DNA of 64,000 bases from an uncultured Shewanella sp. Lineage in GTDB: Bacteria; Pseudomonadota; Gammaproteobacteria; Enterobacterales; Shewanellaceae. The stretch spans positions 22,854 to 86,853 of the forward strand of contig NZ_CANLKR010000024.1 in NCBI RefSeq assembly GCF_947491715.1. The letters run 5' to 3'. Shown one piece after another: positions 36,056 to 43,903 of this stretch (the first letter of the stretch is position 1; the number at the start of each line of letters is the position of its first letter). Under the pieces are notes generated by a model. It saw only the letters and a list, made by a program, of their open reading frames with translations. It made no database searches and was not told the origin of the DNA. Made by a program: the position numbers and the translations under genes.

Positions 36056-38317
36056 TTAGAGTGAACTATAGCGTTCGCGCAAACGCTGCCTCACCACTTC
36101 AGCAATCGTATTAAACACGAAAGTGAAAATAAACAGCACAAAAGCAGCTAAGAATAATACTCTGTAATGTGAGCTGCCTATTGCCGACTCTGGCATTTCT
36201 ACCGCAATATTAGCCGCCAATGTTCGCATGCCCTGAAAGACACTCCACTCCATAATGGCCGTATTACCTGTCGCCATCAGTACTATCATGGTTTCCCCTA
36301 CCGCTCGTCCAAGTCCCATCATAACAGCGGAGAAAATGCCAGGACTGGCCGTTAACAATACCACTCGAGTCAATGTTTGCCAGGTGGTAGCACCTAACGC
36401 CAAGCTGCCATTAGATAAATGTCGAGGCACAGAAAAAACCGCGTCTTCAGCTATCGAAAAAATCGTGGGGATCACCGCAAACCCCATAGCTATACCGACC
36501 ACTAAAGCATTACGTTGATCAAAAGTAATCCCTAGTACATCAGTAATATAAAGTCGAGTATCACCACCAAAGAAAAGCACTTCCAACGCTGGACTAATTG
36601 CAAAGGAAAACCAGGTAATAAAGCAAATAACGGGTAATAGTAATAACTCTTGATAAGTATCTGGTAGTCTCTGCTTCCATTTAACAGGCAATTTATACCA
36701 AGCAAAAGCCGTTGAAAGAATCGACAATGGCATGAGAATCAAGAGGGTTAAAATGCCAGGAAGATGGTCTTCTATTAATGGCGCCAACCAAAGACCTGCT
36801 AAAAAGCCCAAAATCACCGTTGGTAAGGCTTCCATAATTTCAATCGTCGGCTTAACAATGGCACGTACTTTGGGCGACATAAAATATGCCGTATATATTG
36901 CTCCAGCCAAGGCTAATGGTGTGGCAAATAACATGGCATATAACGCTGCTTTTAACGTGCCGAAAGCCAAAGGCGTTAAACTCAACTTTGCTTCAAAATC
37001 ATCCGATCCCGACGTGGACTGCCATAAGAATTTAGGCTCAGGATACCCTTCATACCAAACCTTATCCCACATTGCAGTCCAAGACACTTCTGGATGATCA
37101 TTTTTCACACTGAATAAATGCAACTTATGATTAGACTCAACCACCAAGGCATTCGCTCTTGGACTAAAGCCTACGGCTGTAGGCTGACTTAAATCGACAT
37201 TTTCTGCATCAAAATTTTTTGAAAATAACTGACGTTGGCTCGTCGTATACAATAATGATAACCTTCCAGCCTTATCAACTGTTGCAAATCCTTTGCGGTA
37301 AAATTCACTGGCAATGACACCCGATTGACCTTCTATATTGAAATCCCTGATCCCTTGATATTGTCGACCTTTTGCTCCATTCACTTGAAAATATTGCTGA
37401 ATAAGTCCATCATCGTAACTCACCAGTATTGAGCTCGCCCCTGCCAGTAAACTCACACGACTCACATTCACTTTTGCTCTACCCAGCTCAAGCACTTGCA
37501 TCAAAGAAATCGCATCAAGATCACTGATGTTATAGACAAACAATTTGTTATTTGAACGAAGTAATAATTGTTTTTGATCCGGTAGCATTAACTGTTGTTG
37601 TACCTTAACCGGCGCATCAGGCAAAATAGATTGAGTCGAGTGCCACTCAACCTCCTCCGTCATCATATTCTCTTCACCTTCTTCACGAATAAGATGCCAA
37701 ACTCCCTCTCCATCCTGATAAACAAAACTCATTTTGTCATCAGAAAAATCAAATGCCAAATGTGCAATGCCCCCGCCTTGCGCATCTAATGTGAGCGGCA
37801 AATTTCCTGCAGGATAACTCAATTGCGGTGTAATGGTTTTCTTGTTGTTGGGATAACTGACGTTAAAATCAACGCCGACTAACATGAGCTGTCCATTACT
37901 CAAACCAAGAGCAAACAATTGCTTACTGGCAACCGAAACCGCACTGGATACCACCGAAACCCCAGTAGGTATACTAACTTGCTGCTCACTGATTAACTGA
38001 CCTGTTTTTGCGCTATAAAAATCCGCACGCCCCTGAGTAGACACGCGATATAACACTTGATTTTGCTCATCTGTCCCCACCATGAGTGCGGACGTTTTAT
38101 CCGCTTCATTAACACTAATCACAGGAACAACATTAGCACCATCAAAAATAGGCTTAATCACATATAATAAGTAGAAAAAAATCAGTAATAATGCGACAAA
38201 AACCATAGTGCCGCCTAAAGTGACACTGGCTTGCGTCAATCTATCTTTAATCGCTCTTCGAGTACTGCCATGGGCAAACAACACATTTTTAGTAGCTAAA
38301 GCAGACTGATTTCCCAT
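36056..38317 (-). CDS. pstC: PstC, phosphate ABC transporter permease (long form)
   Basis: A 753-residue permease, far longer than the ~320 residues of E. coli PstC. After one membrane segment there is a ~400-residue periplasmic region with repeated beta strands (SKQLFALGLSNGQLMLVGVD, ASSILVSYDDGLIQQYF) resembling a beta-propeller. The permease core follows (PLALAGAIYTAYFM, EALPTVILGFLAGLWLAP, GATTWQTLTRVVLLTASPGI, GRAVGETMIVLMATGN). It heads the pst-phoU operon behind a Pho box. No pstS or phoBR gene is in the window, so the binding protein is encoded elsewhere. Confidence 0.93.
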   Translation of the reverse strand: MGNQSALATKNVLFAHGSTRRAIKDRLTQASVTLGGTMVFVALLLIFFYLLYVIKPIFDGANVVPVISVNEADKTSALMVGTDEQNQVLYRVSTQGRADFYSAKTGQLISEQQVSIPTGVSVVSSAVSVASKQLFALGLSNGQLMLVGVDFNVSYPNNKKTITPQLSYPAGNLPLTLDAQGGGIAHLAFDFSDDKMSFVYQDGEGVWHLIREEGEENMMTEEVEWHSTQSILPDAPVKVQQQLMLPDQKQLLLRSNNKLFVYNISDLDAISLMQVLELGRAKVNVSRVSLLAGASSILVSYDDGLIQQYFQVNGAKGRQYQGIRDFNIEGQSGVIASEFYRKGFATVDKAGRLSLLYTTSQRQLFSKNFDAENVDLSQPTAVGFSPRANALVVESNHKLHLFSVKNDHPEVSWTAMWDKVWYEGYPEPKFLWQSTSGSDDFEAKLSLTPLAFGTLKAALYAMLFATPLALAGAIYTAYFMSPKVRAIVKPTIEIMEALPTVILGFLAGLWLAPLIEDHLPGILTLLILMPLSILSTAFAWYKLPVKWKQRLPDTYQELLLLPVICFITWFSFAISPALEVLFFGGDTRLYITDVLGITFDQRNALVVGIAMGFAVIPTIFSIAEDAVFSVPRHLSNGSLALGATTWQTLTRVVLLTASPGIFSAVMMGLGRAVGETMIVLMATGNTAIMEWSVFQGMRTLAANIAVEMPESAIGSSHYRVLFLAAFVLFIFTFVFNTIAEVVRQRLRERYSSL

Positions 38318-38433
38318 TAAAAACCTCTATTCTTGTTATAACCAGTCAACTTTTAACTGGGATTATCTCGGTGACTATGTTAACAGTAATACAGAGCTAA
38401 CAGAGTGAAACAAATACGCATGTTAAGCGCTGC

Positions 38434-38467
38434 ATTATATGACGCAAAAATGACACTATTGTTACAG
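38434..38467 (-). promoter_or_regulatory. Pho box and -10 element of the pst operon
   Basis: Read on the minus strand, three 7-base PhoB half-sites follow each other at 11-base steps: CTGTAAC, GTGTCAT, GCGTCAT. The first two form an 18-base Pho box (38450-38467) matching the CTGTCATAWAWCTGTCAY consensus at about 14 positions. A perfect TATAAT (38434-38439) begins exactly 10 bases after the box, the spacing of PhoB-activated promoters, where the box replaces the -35. Confidence 0.85.
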
Positions 38468-38486
38468 CGTATAATTAAGGAGTAAC

Positions 38487-38990
38487 ATGAAAATGTTAAG
38501 ATATTTAATAACATTACAAGCCACTGATAAAGAAGGATTAGTAGAGGGAATTGCGAATAAAATAAGTCACTATGGCGGCAATTGGTTAGATTCTGAAATG
38601 CGTTCTATCGATGGTATTTTTGCCGCGATACTTCAAATAGAATTACCACAAACACATTGGTGTGATCTTCTCGAAGACTTATTGGCAATCGACACCCTAT
38701 CGCTAACACATTCACAAACAAGTAAAATAGAAACGGAATTAAAACCCATACACTTTCGCTTAGTCGCTTATGACCGTATTGGTTTAGTGCAAGATATTTC
38801 AAATAAAATACATGCATTAAACATTAATATTGAGCGTCTTAGCACTCAATATGAAACCGCAAGTCATACGGGCATAGCCTTATTTCGAGCTGACTTTACC
38901 GTAAGCATGAAAAATGAACAAGAAGAAGAACTCACTCAAGCTCTTTATAAGATAGGAGACGATGTCGTCATCGATAGAATAGAAGAATAA
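38487..38990 (+). CDS. GcvR-like protein with two ACT domains
   Basis: A 167-residue cytoplasmic protein with two ACT-type domains: RYLITLQATDKEGLVEGIAN at the N-terminus and HFRLVAYDRIGLVQDISNKI in the second half. This is the layout of GcvR, which restrains GcvA at the glycine-cleavage operon, and of related ACT-only regulators. TAAGGAG precedes the ATG. It is divergent from pstC with a 169-base shared upstream region. No gcv gene is nearby, so the role is inferred from domain layout only. Confidence 0.7.
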   Translation: MKMLRYLITLQATDKEGLVEGIANKISHYGGNWLDSEMRSIDGIFAAILQIELPQTHWCDLLEDLLAIDTLSLTHSQTSKIETELKPIHFRLVAYDRIGLVQDISNKIHALNINIERLSTQYETASHTGIALFRADFTVSMKNEQEEELTQALYKIGDDVVIDRIEE

Positions 38991-39010
38991 GAGAATGGTA
39001 TTGATGATAC

Positions 39011-39090
39011 CCAAGTGAAATGACGGGGCGAGTTTCACTCGGAAGTGGACATATACCTACTTCCGCATAAAATGCCCCTCCACCGTCATT
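39011..39090 (+). other. Structured intergenic element between the ACT and DUF2797 genes
   Basis: Three nested or alternative inverted repeats fall in 80 bases: CCAAGTGAAA with TTTCACTCGG (39011-39042, one mismatch), AATGACGG with CCGTCATT (39019-39090), and GGAAGT with ACTTCC (39041-39064). CTTTT follows. It may be a compound terminator or a small structured RNA or repeat element. Confidence 0.45.
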
Positions 39091-39127
39091 CTTTTAGTGA
39101 TAAAATATGCCTTCATTCAAATAAAAA

Positions 39128-39961
39128 ATGAACAATGTTATGTTAGGAACACTAAAAAAAATGTCTGCCAAGCTCGATGACAATCAACTTGTGCATTATC
39201 GCCTTCCTGTGGGTGATCAATTCCTTGATTTAAATCCGTTGATAGGACAGCATCTTACACTTAATCATACGGGTAATATTTTTTGCTGTCATTGCGGGAA
39301 AAAAACAAAAAAAAGTTACTCTCAAGGCCATTGCTATGTGTGTATGCAGAAATTGGCCAGTTGTGACATGTGTATAATGAAACCTGAAACCTGTCACTTT
39401 GATCAAGGCACTTGTCGAGAGCCCAGCTGGGGAGAAGCTAATTGCTTCACCTCACACTATGTCTATCTCTCTAATACATCTGGCCTTAAAGTCGGGATCA
39501 CACGACATACGCAAATTCCCACTCGCTGGATTGATCAAGGAGCAACTCAGGGTCTACTGCTCTTTAAAGTGGCGACTCGATTCATTTCAGGTTTAGTCGA
39601 AATTGAATTAGCAAAAATGATCGCTGATAAGACTAATTGGCGAACGATGCTCAAAGGCAATGCAGACGATCTCGATCTAAAAGAACAAGCACAAGATCTT
39701 ATTCCAAAAATCCAAAACCAACTTCAACACATCACCGATATCCATGGTTCACAAGCCGTTGTGCCATTAAATGTAGATAGTCAAAAAATTGCCTTTCCTA
39801 TTGATATCTTTCCAACGAAAATTAGCTCCCATAACTTTGATAAAAATCCAACGGTCAGTGGTATTTTACAAGGTATTAAAGGCCAATACTTACTTTTTGA
39901 TACTGGCGTCATTAATATTAGAAAGTTTTCATCTTATGAAGTAACTGTCTCCACTGATTAA
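39128..39961 (+). CDS. DUF2797 zinc-ribbon protein with a GIY-YIG-like segment
   Basis: A 277-residue protein. The N-terminal half is cysteine-rich with paired Cys motifs (CCHCGKK, CYVCMQK, CDMC), suggesting zinc binding. Then comes HYVYLSNTSGLKVGITR, the conserved DUF2797 block, which looks like the first strands of a GIY-YIG fold. The rest is soluble. Start ATG 39128 has no strong ribosome site; ATG 39161 with an upstream AGGA is an alternative. No function is established for the family. Confidence 0.75.
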   Translation: MNNVMLGTLKKMSAKLDDNQLVHYRLPVGDQFLDLNPLIGQHLTLNHTGNIFCCHCGKKTKKSYSQGHCYVCMQKLASCDMCIMKPETCHFDQGTCREPSWGEANCFTSHYVYLSNTSGLKVGITRHTQIPTRWIDQGATQGLLLFKVATRFISGLVEIELAKMIADKTNWRTMLKGNADDLDLKEQAQDLIPKIQNQLQHITDIHGSQAVVPLNVDSQKIAFPIDIFPTKISSHNFDKNPTVSGILQGIKGQYLLFDTGVINIRKFSSYEVTVSTD

Positions 39962-40377
39962 TCCTTTATAGCCAGTGCTAATCATTATGATGTACTGGCT
40001 CATTGCTTCCCTTCACTGCTGCCCTTTTCAATTTCAATACCGCTATTACTTTTTAATTTAACATCTATTTTTACAAACAATCTGGTATGACCACCGTTTC
40101 GACAAATCAAATCAGCACCTTGACTCCAGAAAGGCTCTAAGATTTAAACTTAGCGTTAAAAACATAAAGATCAATAATTTAAAAAAAACACTTGTTTAAA
40201 ACAGTGTGAGACATTCAAAAGCTTAATTTTGAAAGATAAAAATAAACATTGCCCCTTTATATATTTTGCCTTACTAATATATAGGTTGCAACTTAGTAAC
40301 AATAAAACAGATAAATTACAAGATTGTGACAAAATGTTTTTTTTATTAACTGCAGTACGATATTTTTGGGGAATATC
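39962..40377. other. Intergenic region upstream of the lipase operon
   Basis: About 416 gene-free bases. AGCCAGT pairs with ACTGGCT (39970-40000) as a hairpin just after the DUF2797 stop, a weak terminator candidate. The remainder is AT-rich and must hold the lipase promoter; I see no firm operator. Confidence 0.45.
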
Positions 40378-41301
40378 ATGAAAAAATGGATGAAAGTCAT
40401 TTCAGTATTACTACTATGTTTTACTGGCGCAAGCTATGGAAACAATAATACCACCGATACTCAATATCCCATTGTAATGGTTCATGGGTTATTCGGGTTT
40501 GATGATATATGGGGGTTGGATTATTTTTACGGGATCCCTCAAGCACTAAAAGAAAAAGGAGCAGATGTCTATATTGCTTCCGTTTCACCTTCTAATACAA
40601 CCGAGGTCAGAGGCGAACAACTCAGAACCTATATTCAAGGCGTCATCGCATTAACAGGTAGTGAGAAAGTCAATATCATTGGTCATAGCCACGGCGGTCC
40701 TACGGCGCGATATGTGGCCAGCGTAAGTCCAGAATTAGTCGCTTCGGTGACTTCTGTCGGTGGCGTCAACTGGGGGAGTACTTTTGCCGATGTGGCAAGA
40801 GGCGCAGTCCCTTATGATTCCAGTCTAGAGTGGGTTATAGAGCAAGCATTTGATTCACTTGCTAAGGTGATAGCAGGACTGTCTGGCGCAGGAGATTTAC
40901 CCGCAGACAGCCTAGCAATGGTTGACTCACTCACAACAGAAGGTTCCATCGCATTTAATCGTCAATATCCAGAAGGTATGCCTACTCGATATTGTGGTGA
41001 AGGTGAAATGCTCGCAAGCAATGGCGTCCACTATTTTTCATGGTCAGGTGCCGATCCTATGACCCATGTTCTAGATGCTGGTGACTATGCATTATCATTA
41101 ATCAGTTTATTATTTAATGAAAAAAATGATGGACTGGTCTCTAGCTGTAGTTCACATTTAGGCAAAGTGATACAAGACGATTATAAAATGAACCACCTAG
41201 ATGAAATTAATCAAGTTTTTGGATTGGTCAGCTGGTGGGAAACCAATCCGGTGAATATCTATCTTCAACATGCCAAATACCTTAAAAATCTAGGATTATA
41301 A
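40378..41301 (+). CDS. lipA: Secreted triacylglycerol lipase, family I (foldase-dependent)
   Basis: A 307-residue secreted lipase. The signal peptide is MKKWMKVISVLLLCFTGASYG. The oxyanion loop is VMVHGLFGFDDI, the nucleophile elbow GHSHGG (Ser104), the acid NDGLV (Asp251) and the base MNHLDEIN (His273). Two cysteines (RYCGEG and SSCSSH) match the single disulfide of family I.1/I.2 lipases, which leave by the type II pathway after periplasmic folding. ATG 40378 with GGGGAA upstream is used instead of an in-frame TTG 12 bases earlier. The foldase gene follows one base after the stop. Confidence 0.9.
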   Translation: MKKWMKVISVLLLCFTGASYGNNNTTDTQYPIVMVHGLFGFDDIWGLDYFYGIPQALKEKGADVYIASVSPSNTTEVRGEQLRTYIQGVIALTGSEKVNIIGHSHGGPTARYVASVSPELVASVTSVGGVNWGSTFADVARGAVPYDSSLEWVIEQAFDSLAKVIAGLSGAGDLPADSLAMVDSLTTEGSIAFNRQYPEGMPTRYCGEGEMLASNGVHYFSWSGADPMTHVLDAGDYALSLISLLFNEKNDGLVSSCSSHLGKVIQDDYKMNHLDEINQVFGLVSWWETNPVNIYLQHAKYLKNLGL

Positions 41302-41302
41302 T

Positions 41303-42268
41303 ATGAGCTTCCTACAATCAATAGGACACTATAAATACCTCATTATTTTGACATCATTGATTGTAGGTTTTTTCCTGTGGAATAAGTCCTTAATATCAGG
41401 TCATCCTATAAAGGCCATCATCAGCCAACCAGTAGACCATTTAGAAAAGAAAAAAAGTCATATTAGCCAAAATAATATAATGCAACAAACCACTCCTGTC
41501 GGTACTGAGCTCACCATTAATCGATTGCTGCGCTCCCATTTTGATGACATCATTTTTGACCTTCATAAGACAGAAAATTTAACAAGCTTTCCAACCAATG
41601 AACTAACAGCTTTAAGCCAAAAATTAACACTTTCATTTAACGCAAAAAAAGCATTATTTGATCTTTTTTCTCGCTACAGGGATTACACTCAAGCCATAGC
41701 TCAAATGAAACATCAGGGCCCAGACTTAGGTGAAAAAATAGACTTAGATGAAACATATTATTTCATAAATCAAGTTAATATCTTACAAACTGAATTTTTT
41801 AATGACATTGAAATAGATGCTTTTTTCAAGCAAGACACTCAATATGCAGAACAAACTTTAGAACGTATTGCCATTAGACAAGATCCCAACCTCACTAAAA
41901 AGCAGAAAGCGGAATTAATACAACACCAGATCAATCAACTCAATGACAAAGAGCGAAATGCATTACAGCCCAGTTTAGAGGCCAATAAAATCGCAACATA
42001 TATCAACAATGGCCATACTCCAACGCTAAATATGGATCCTGATGCTATTTTAAGAGCAGAGAAAATACAAAGCAGTAACCAAAAATGGAAAGAAAAAGTC
42101 CAACAATACCAACATTTCATTGATGAAAAAAAGAACAAAGGACTCACTCAAGATATCATTTCGCATAAAATTGATGTTTATTTAAGCAAGCACTTTACTC
42201 CAAATGAGCAGAAGCGCCTCAAGGTTTTCTTAGCGAATCCAACATTATTAAATCACTCAATGAATTGA
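41303..42268 (+). CDS. Lipase-specific foldase (Lif), membrane-anchored chaperone
   Basis: A 321-residue protein with an N-terminal membrane anchor (YLIILTSLIVGFFLW), a variable linker and an extended helical body typical of steric lipase chaperones. The hallmark RxxFDY-type motif appears in changed form as LRSHFDDIIFDLHKTE. Long helices (ALFDLFSRYRDYTQAI, QRKxA-like and LTKKQKAELIQHQINQL segments) follow. It is the immediate neighbour of the lipase (1-base gap), as expected for a partner folding it in the periplasm. The altered motif suggests co-evolution with this lipase. Confidence 0.85.
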   Translation: MSFLQSIGHYKYLIILTSLIVGFFLWNKSLISGHPIKAIISQPVDHLEKKKSHISQNNIMQQTTPVGTELTINRLLRSHFDDIIFDLHKTENLTSFPTNELTALSQKLTLSFNAKKALFDLFSRYRDYTQAIAQMKHQGPDLGEKIDLDETYYFINQVNILQTEFFNDIEIDAFFKQDTQYAEQTLERIAIRQDPNLTKKQKAELIQHQINQLNDKERNALQPSLEANKIATYINNGHTPTLNMDPDAILRAEKIQSSNQKWKEKVQQYQHFIDEKKNKGLTQDIISHKIDVYLSKHFTPNEQKRLKVFLANPTLLNHSMN

Positions 42269-42981
42269 TAGAGTCAATCAATTAAAATGAAGCAATATCA
42301 TAGTATAATTTCATTTAAACTAAGTGTAGATATTAAAAATATAATACTTAGTTTAAATACCATAACAAAAAAATTCAGGTCAACACCTGATATATCCTTA
42401 TTGATATAAACGATATTCTTCCGATCATTAAACGATAAGGCCTATTTAGGGCCAATGATGACATAAAGCATATGGATTTGTACTCATCAATAGATACAGT
42501 GAATAAAACTTAGTAACATTAAAAACACACGCTTCAAATAAGATTGCTTTTCAAACAATCTACCTAGCCAGCTCATCAATACATTACCGCTTGAATGCAA
42601 AGAATTGAAAACGAGATATTTAATAAAACAAAACACCCCCTTTCTTTTATTTTTTCATCACTCGAATAAGCGTTACACAAATCAAACCATAAAAATCAAA
42701 CAACAACATATAAGACCATAAAATTTAACATATAAAGAAATAATTATTTAAATTGACATAATAAGATAAAAAATTAAGCATTATTCACAAGTCATCAATC
42801 AATTAAAAAACTAATTTCATGTTGATTTGACATAAGCGAAAAAAGAGAGTTAAATGCAATTAATTATCACCTTTGATACAATTTAATCTTCTTGATTACA
42901 TGCTAAAATAAATAATACTTCAGCTTTCGATATATTAAGCAACAAGATCACATCAATGATTAACGTTGCAAGGATAAAGTA
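42269..42981. other. AT-rich junction between the lipase genes and the type III secretion island
   Basis: 713 bases with no convincing gene. A 13-bp stem (ATTTAAACTAAGT at 42313-42325 with its complement at 42346-42358, 20-base loop) lies 44 bases after the foldase stop and is a probable terminator. The rest is very AT-rich and contains the promoter of the response regulator. It marks the left edge of the secretion island; I see no tRNA gene or integrase. Confidence 0.55.
42313..42358 (+). terminator. Hairpin after the lipase-foldase operon
   Basis: A perfect 13-bp inverted repeat with a 20-base loop, 44 bases past the foldase stop codon. It is AT-rich, so the stem is of moderate strength. 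Confidence 0.5.
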
Positions 42982-43641
42982 ATGACATTTGCCAACAAAA
43001 ATATAACTAAGCTCTTCGTTGTTGACGATCATTCACTCATTTTTGATGGATTAAGAGGCTTCCTCTCTTCTTATCCAGAGTTCGAATTTGTCGGCTTCGC
43101 TGAAAATGGTCTATCTGTTTATGATAAATGTTTAAAACTTCAACCCGATCTTATTTTTATCGATCTCAAACTGCCTGGTATGTCTGGAATAGATGTTATC
43201 AGGCAATTAAGACAACGTTGGCCTGAAATGATGATTATTGTGTTAACCGCCTCCGTAGATGAAAAAAGTGCCAGAGAAGCATTAGATGCTGGTGCAAACG
43301 GCTATGTCATCAAGAACAGTCCAAAAAATACATTACTCGCAGCAATAAAATGCGTCGCCAGAGGAAAAGTATTTTTAGACCCTAGTTTGAACTCAAAACA
43401 GGTGGAAGCGCTTAAAGACGTATCAGACGGGGATATTCCTTTGTTAACACCAAGAGAAAAGCAAGTATTAAAGTTGATTTGTGAAGGCTTACGTAATCGC
43501 GATATTGCTGAAAACTTAGTGATCAGTTTAAAAACAGTAGAAACACACAGAATGAATCTCATGCAAAAGCTAGACGCTCATAATGTCGCTAACCTTATCC
43601 AATGGTCACAACGCATGGGAATGAACTCACTTAGCCATTAA
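42982..43641 (+). CDS. NarL/FixJ-family response regulator (SsrB-like)
   Basis: A 219-residue regulator. The receiver domain (about 8-125) has VDDHSL, phospho-acceptor Asp61 in FIDLKLPGMSG, and Lys in GYVIKNSP. The C-terminal LuxR-type HTH is LTPREKQVLKLICEGLRNRDIAENLVISLKTVETHR. CAAGGAT precedes the ATG. It converges with a hybrid kinase at the edge of an SPI-2-type secretion island, so it is probably the counterpart of SsrB, the activator of SPI-2 genes. Its 3' end and terminator are partly duplicated downstream. Confidence 0.88.
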   Translation: MTFANKNITKLFVVDDHSLIFDGLRGFLSSYPEFEFVGFAENGLSVYDKCLKLQPDLIFIDLKLPGMSGIDVIRQLRQRWPEMMIIVLTASVDEKSAREALDAGANGYVIKNSPKNTLLAAIKCVARGKVFLDPSLNSKQVEALKDVSDGDIPLLTPREKQVLKLICEGLRNRDIAENLVISLKTVETHRMNLMQKLDAHNVANLIQWSQRMGMNSLSH

Positions 43642-43903
43642 CCTTCACGGTTTTATTCAGTTACCAAGCCACTCAGCTCAAGTGGCTTGGTAGAACCACT
43701 TTAACCCGTTAATGACCTTAGATTATTGACGCCTCCCTTCCTTGCTCAAGCATTCGCGTCAATTCGATAATGAGTTTATTTTTTTAAATTCATCATCAAG
43801 CGTATGGGTATGAATTCACTTAGCCATTAGCATTAACGTCTTTATTCAGTTATCAAAAGCCACTTAAAGTCACTCAGTTCAAGTGGCTTAAGAGCATCAC
43901 TTT
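43612..43903. repeat. Degenerate tandem duplication of the regulator/kinase 3'-end junction
   Basis: About 90-100 bases covering the last codons of the response regulator and its terminator (from 43612) recur at about 43800-43903 with few differences (ATGAACTCACTTAGCCATTA against ATGAATTCACTTAGCCATTA). Between them, 43738-43799 repeats a piece of the kinase gene (44091-44150; CTTGCTCAAGCATTCGCGTC against CTTGTTGAAGCATTCGAGTC). The whole is thus regulator-end, kinase fragment, regulator-end, kinase gene, which is what a tandem duplication followed by deletion and decay would leave. Confidence 0.8.
43663..43691 (+). terminator. Terminator of the response regulator gene (first copy)
   Basis: ACCAAGCCACT and its complement form a perfect 11-bp stem with a 7-base loop, 21 bases after the stop. 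A second, longer-looped copy (AAGCCACT, 43857-43889) lies before the kinase stop and may end the kinase transcript on the other strand. Confidence 0.65.

Noticed and set aside
38470..38475. TATAAT as the -10 of the gcvR-like gene
   Set aside because: It would place the transcript start inside or beside the ribosome-binding site; more likely chance within the shared promoter region.
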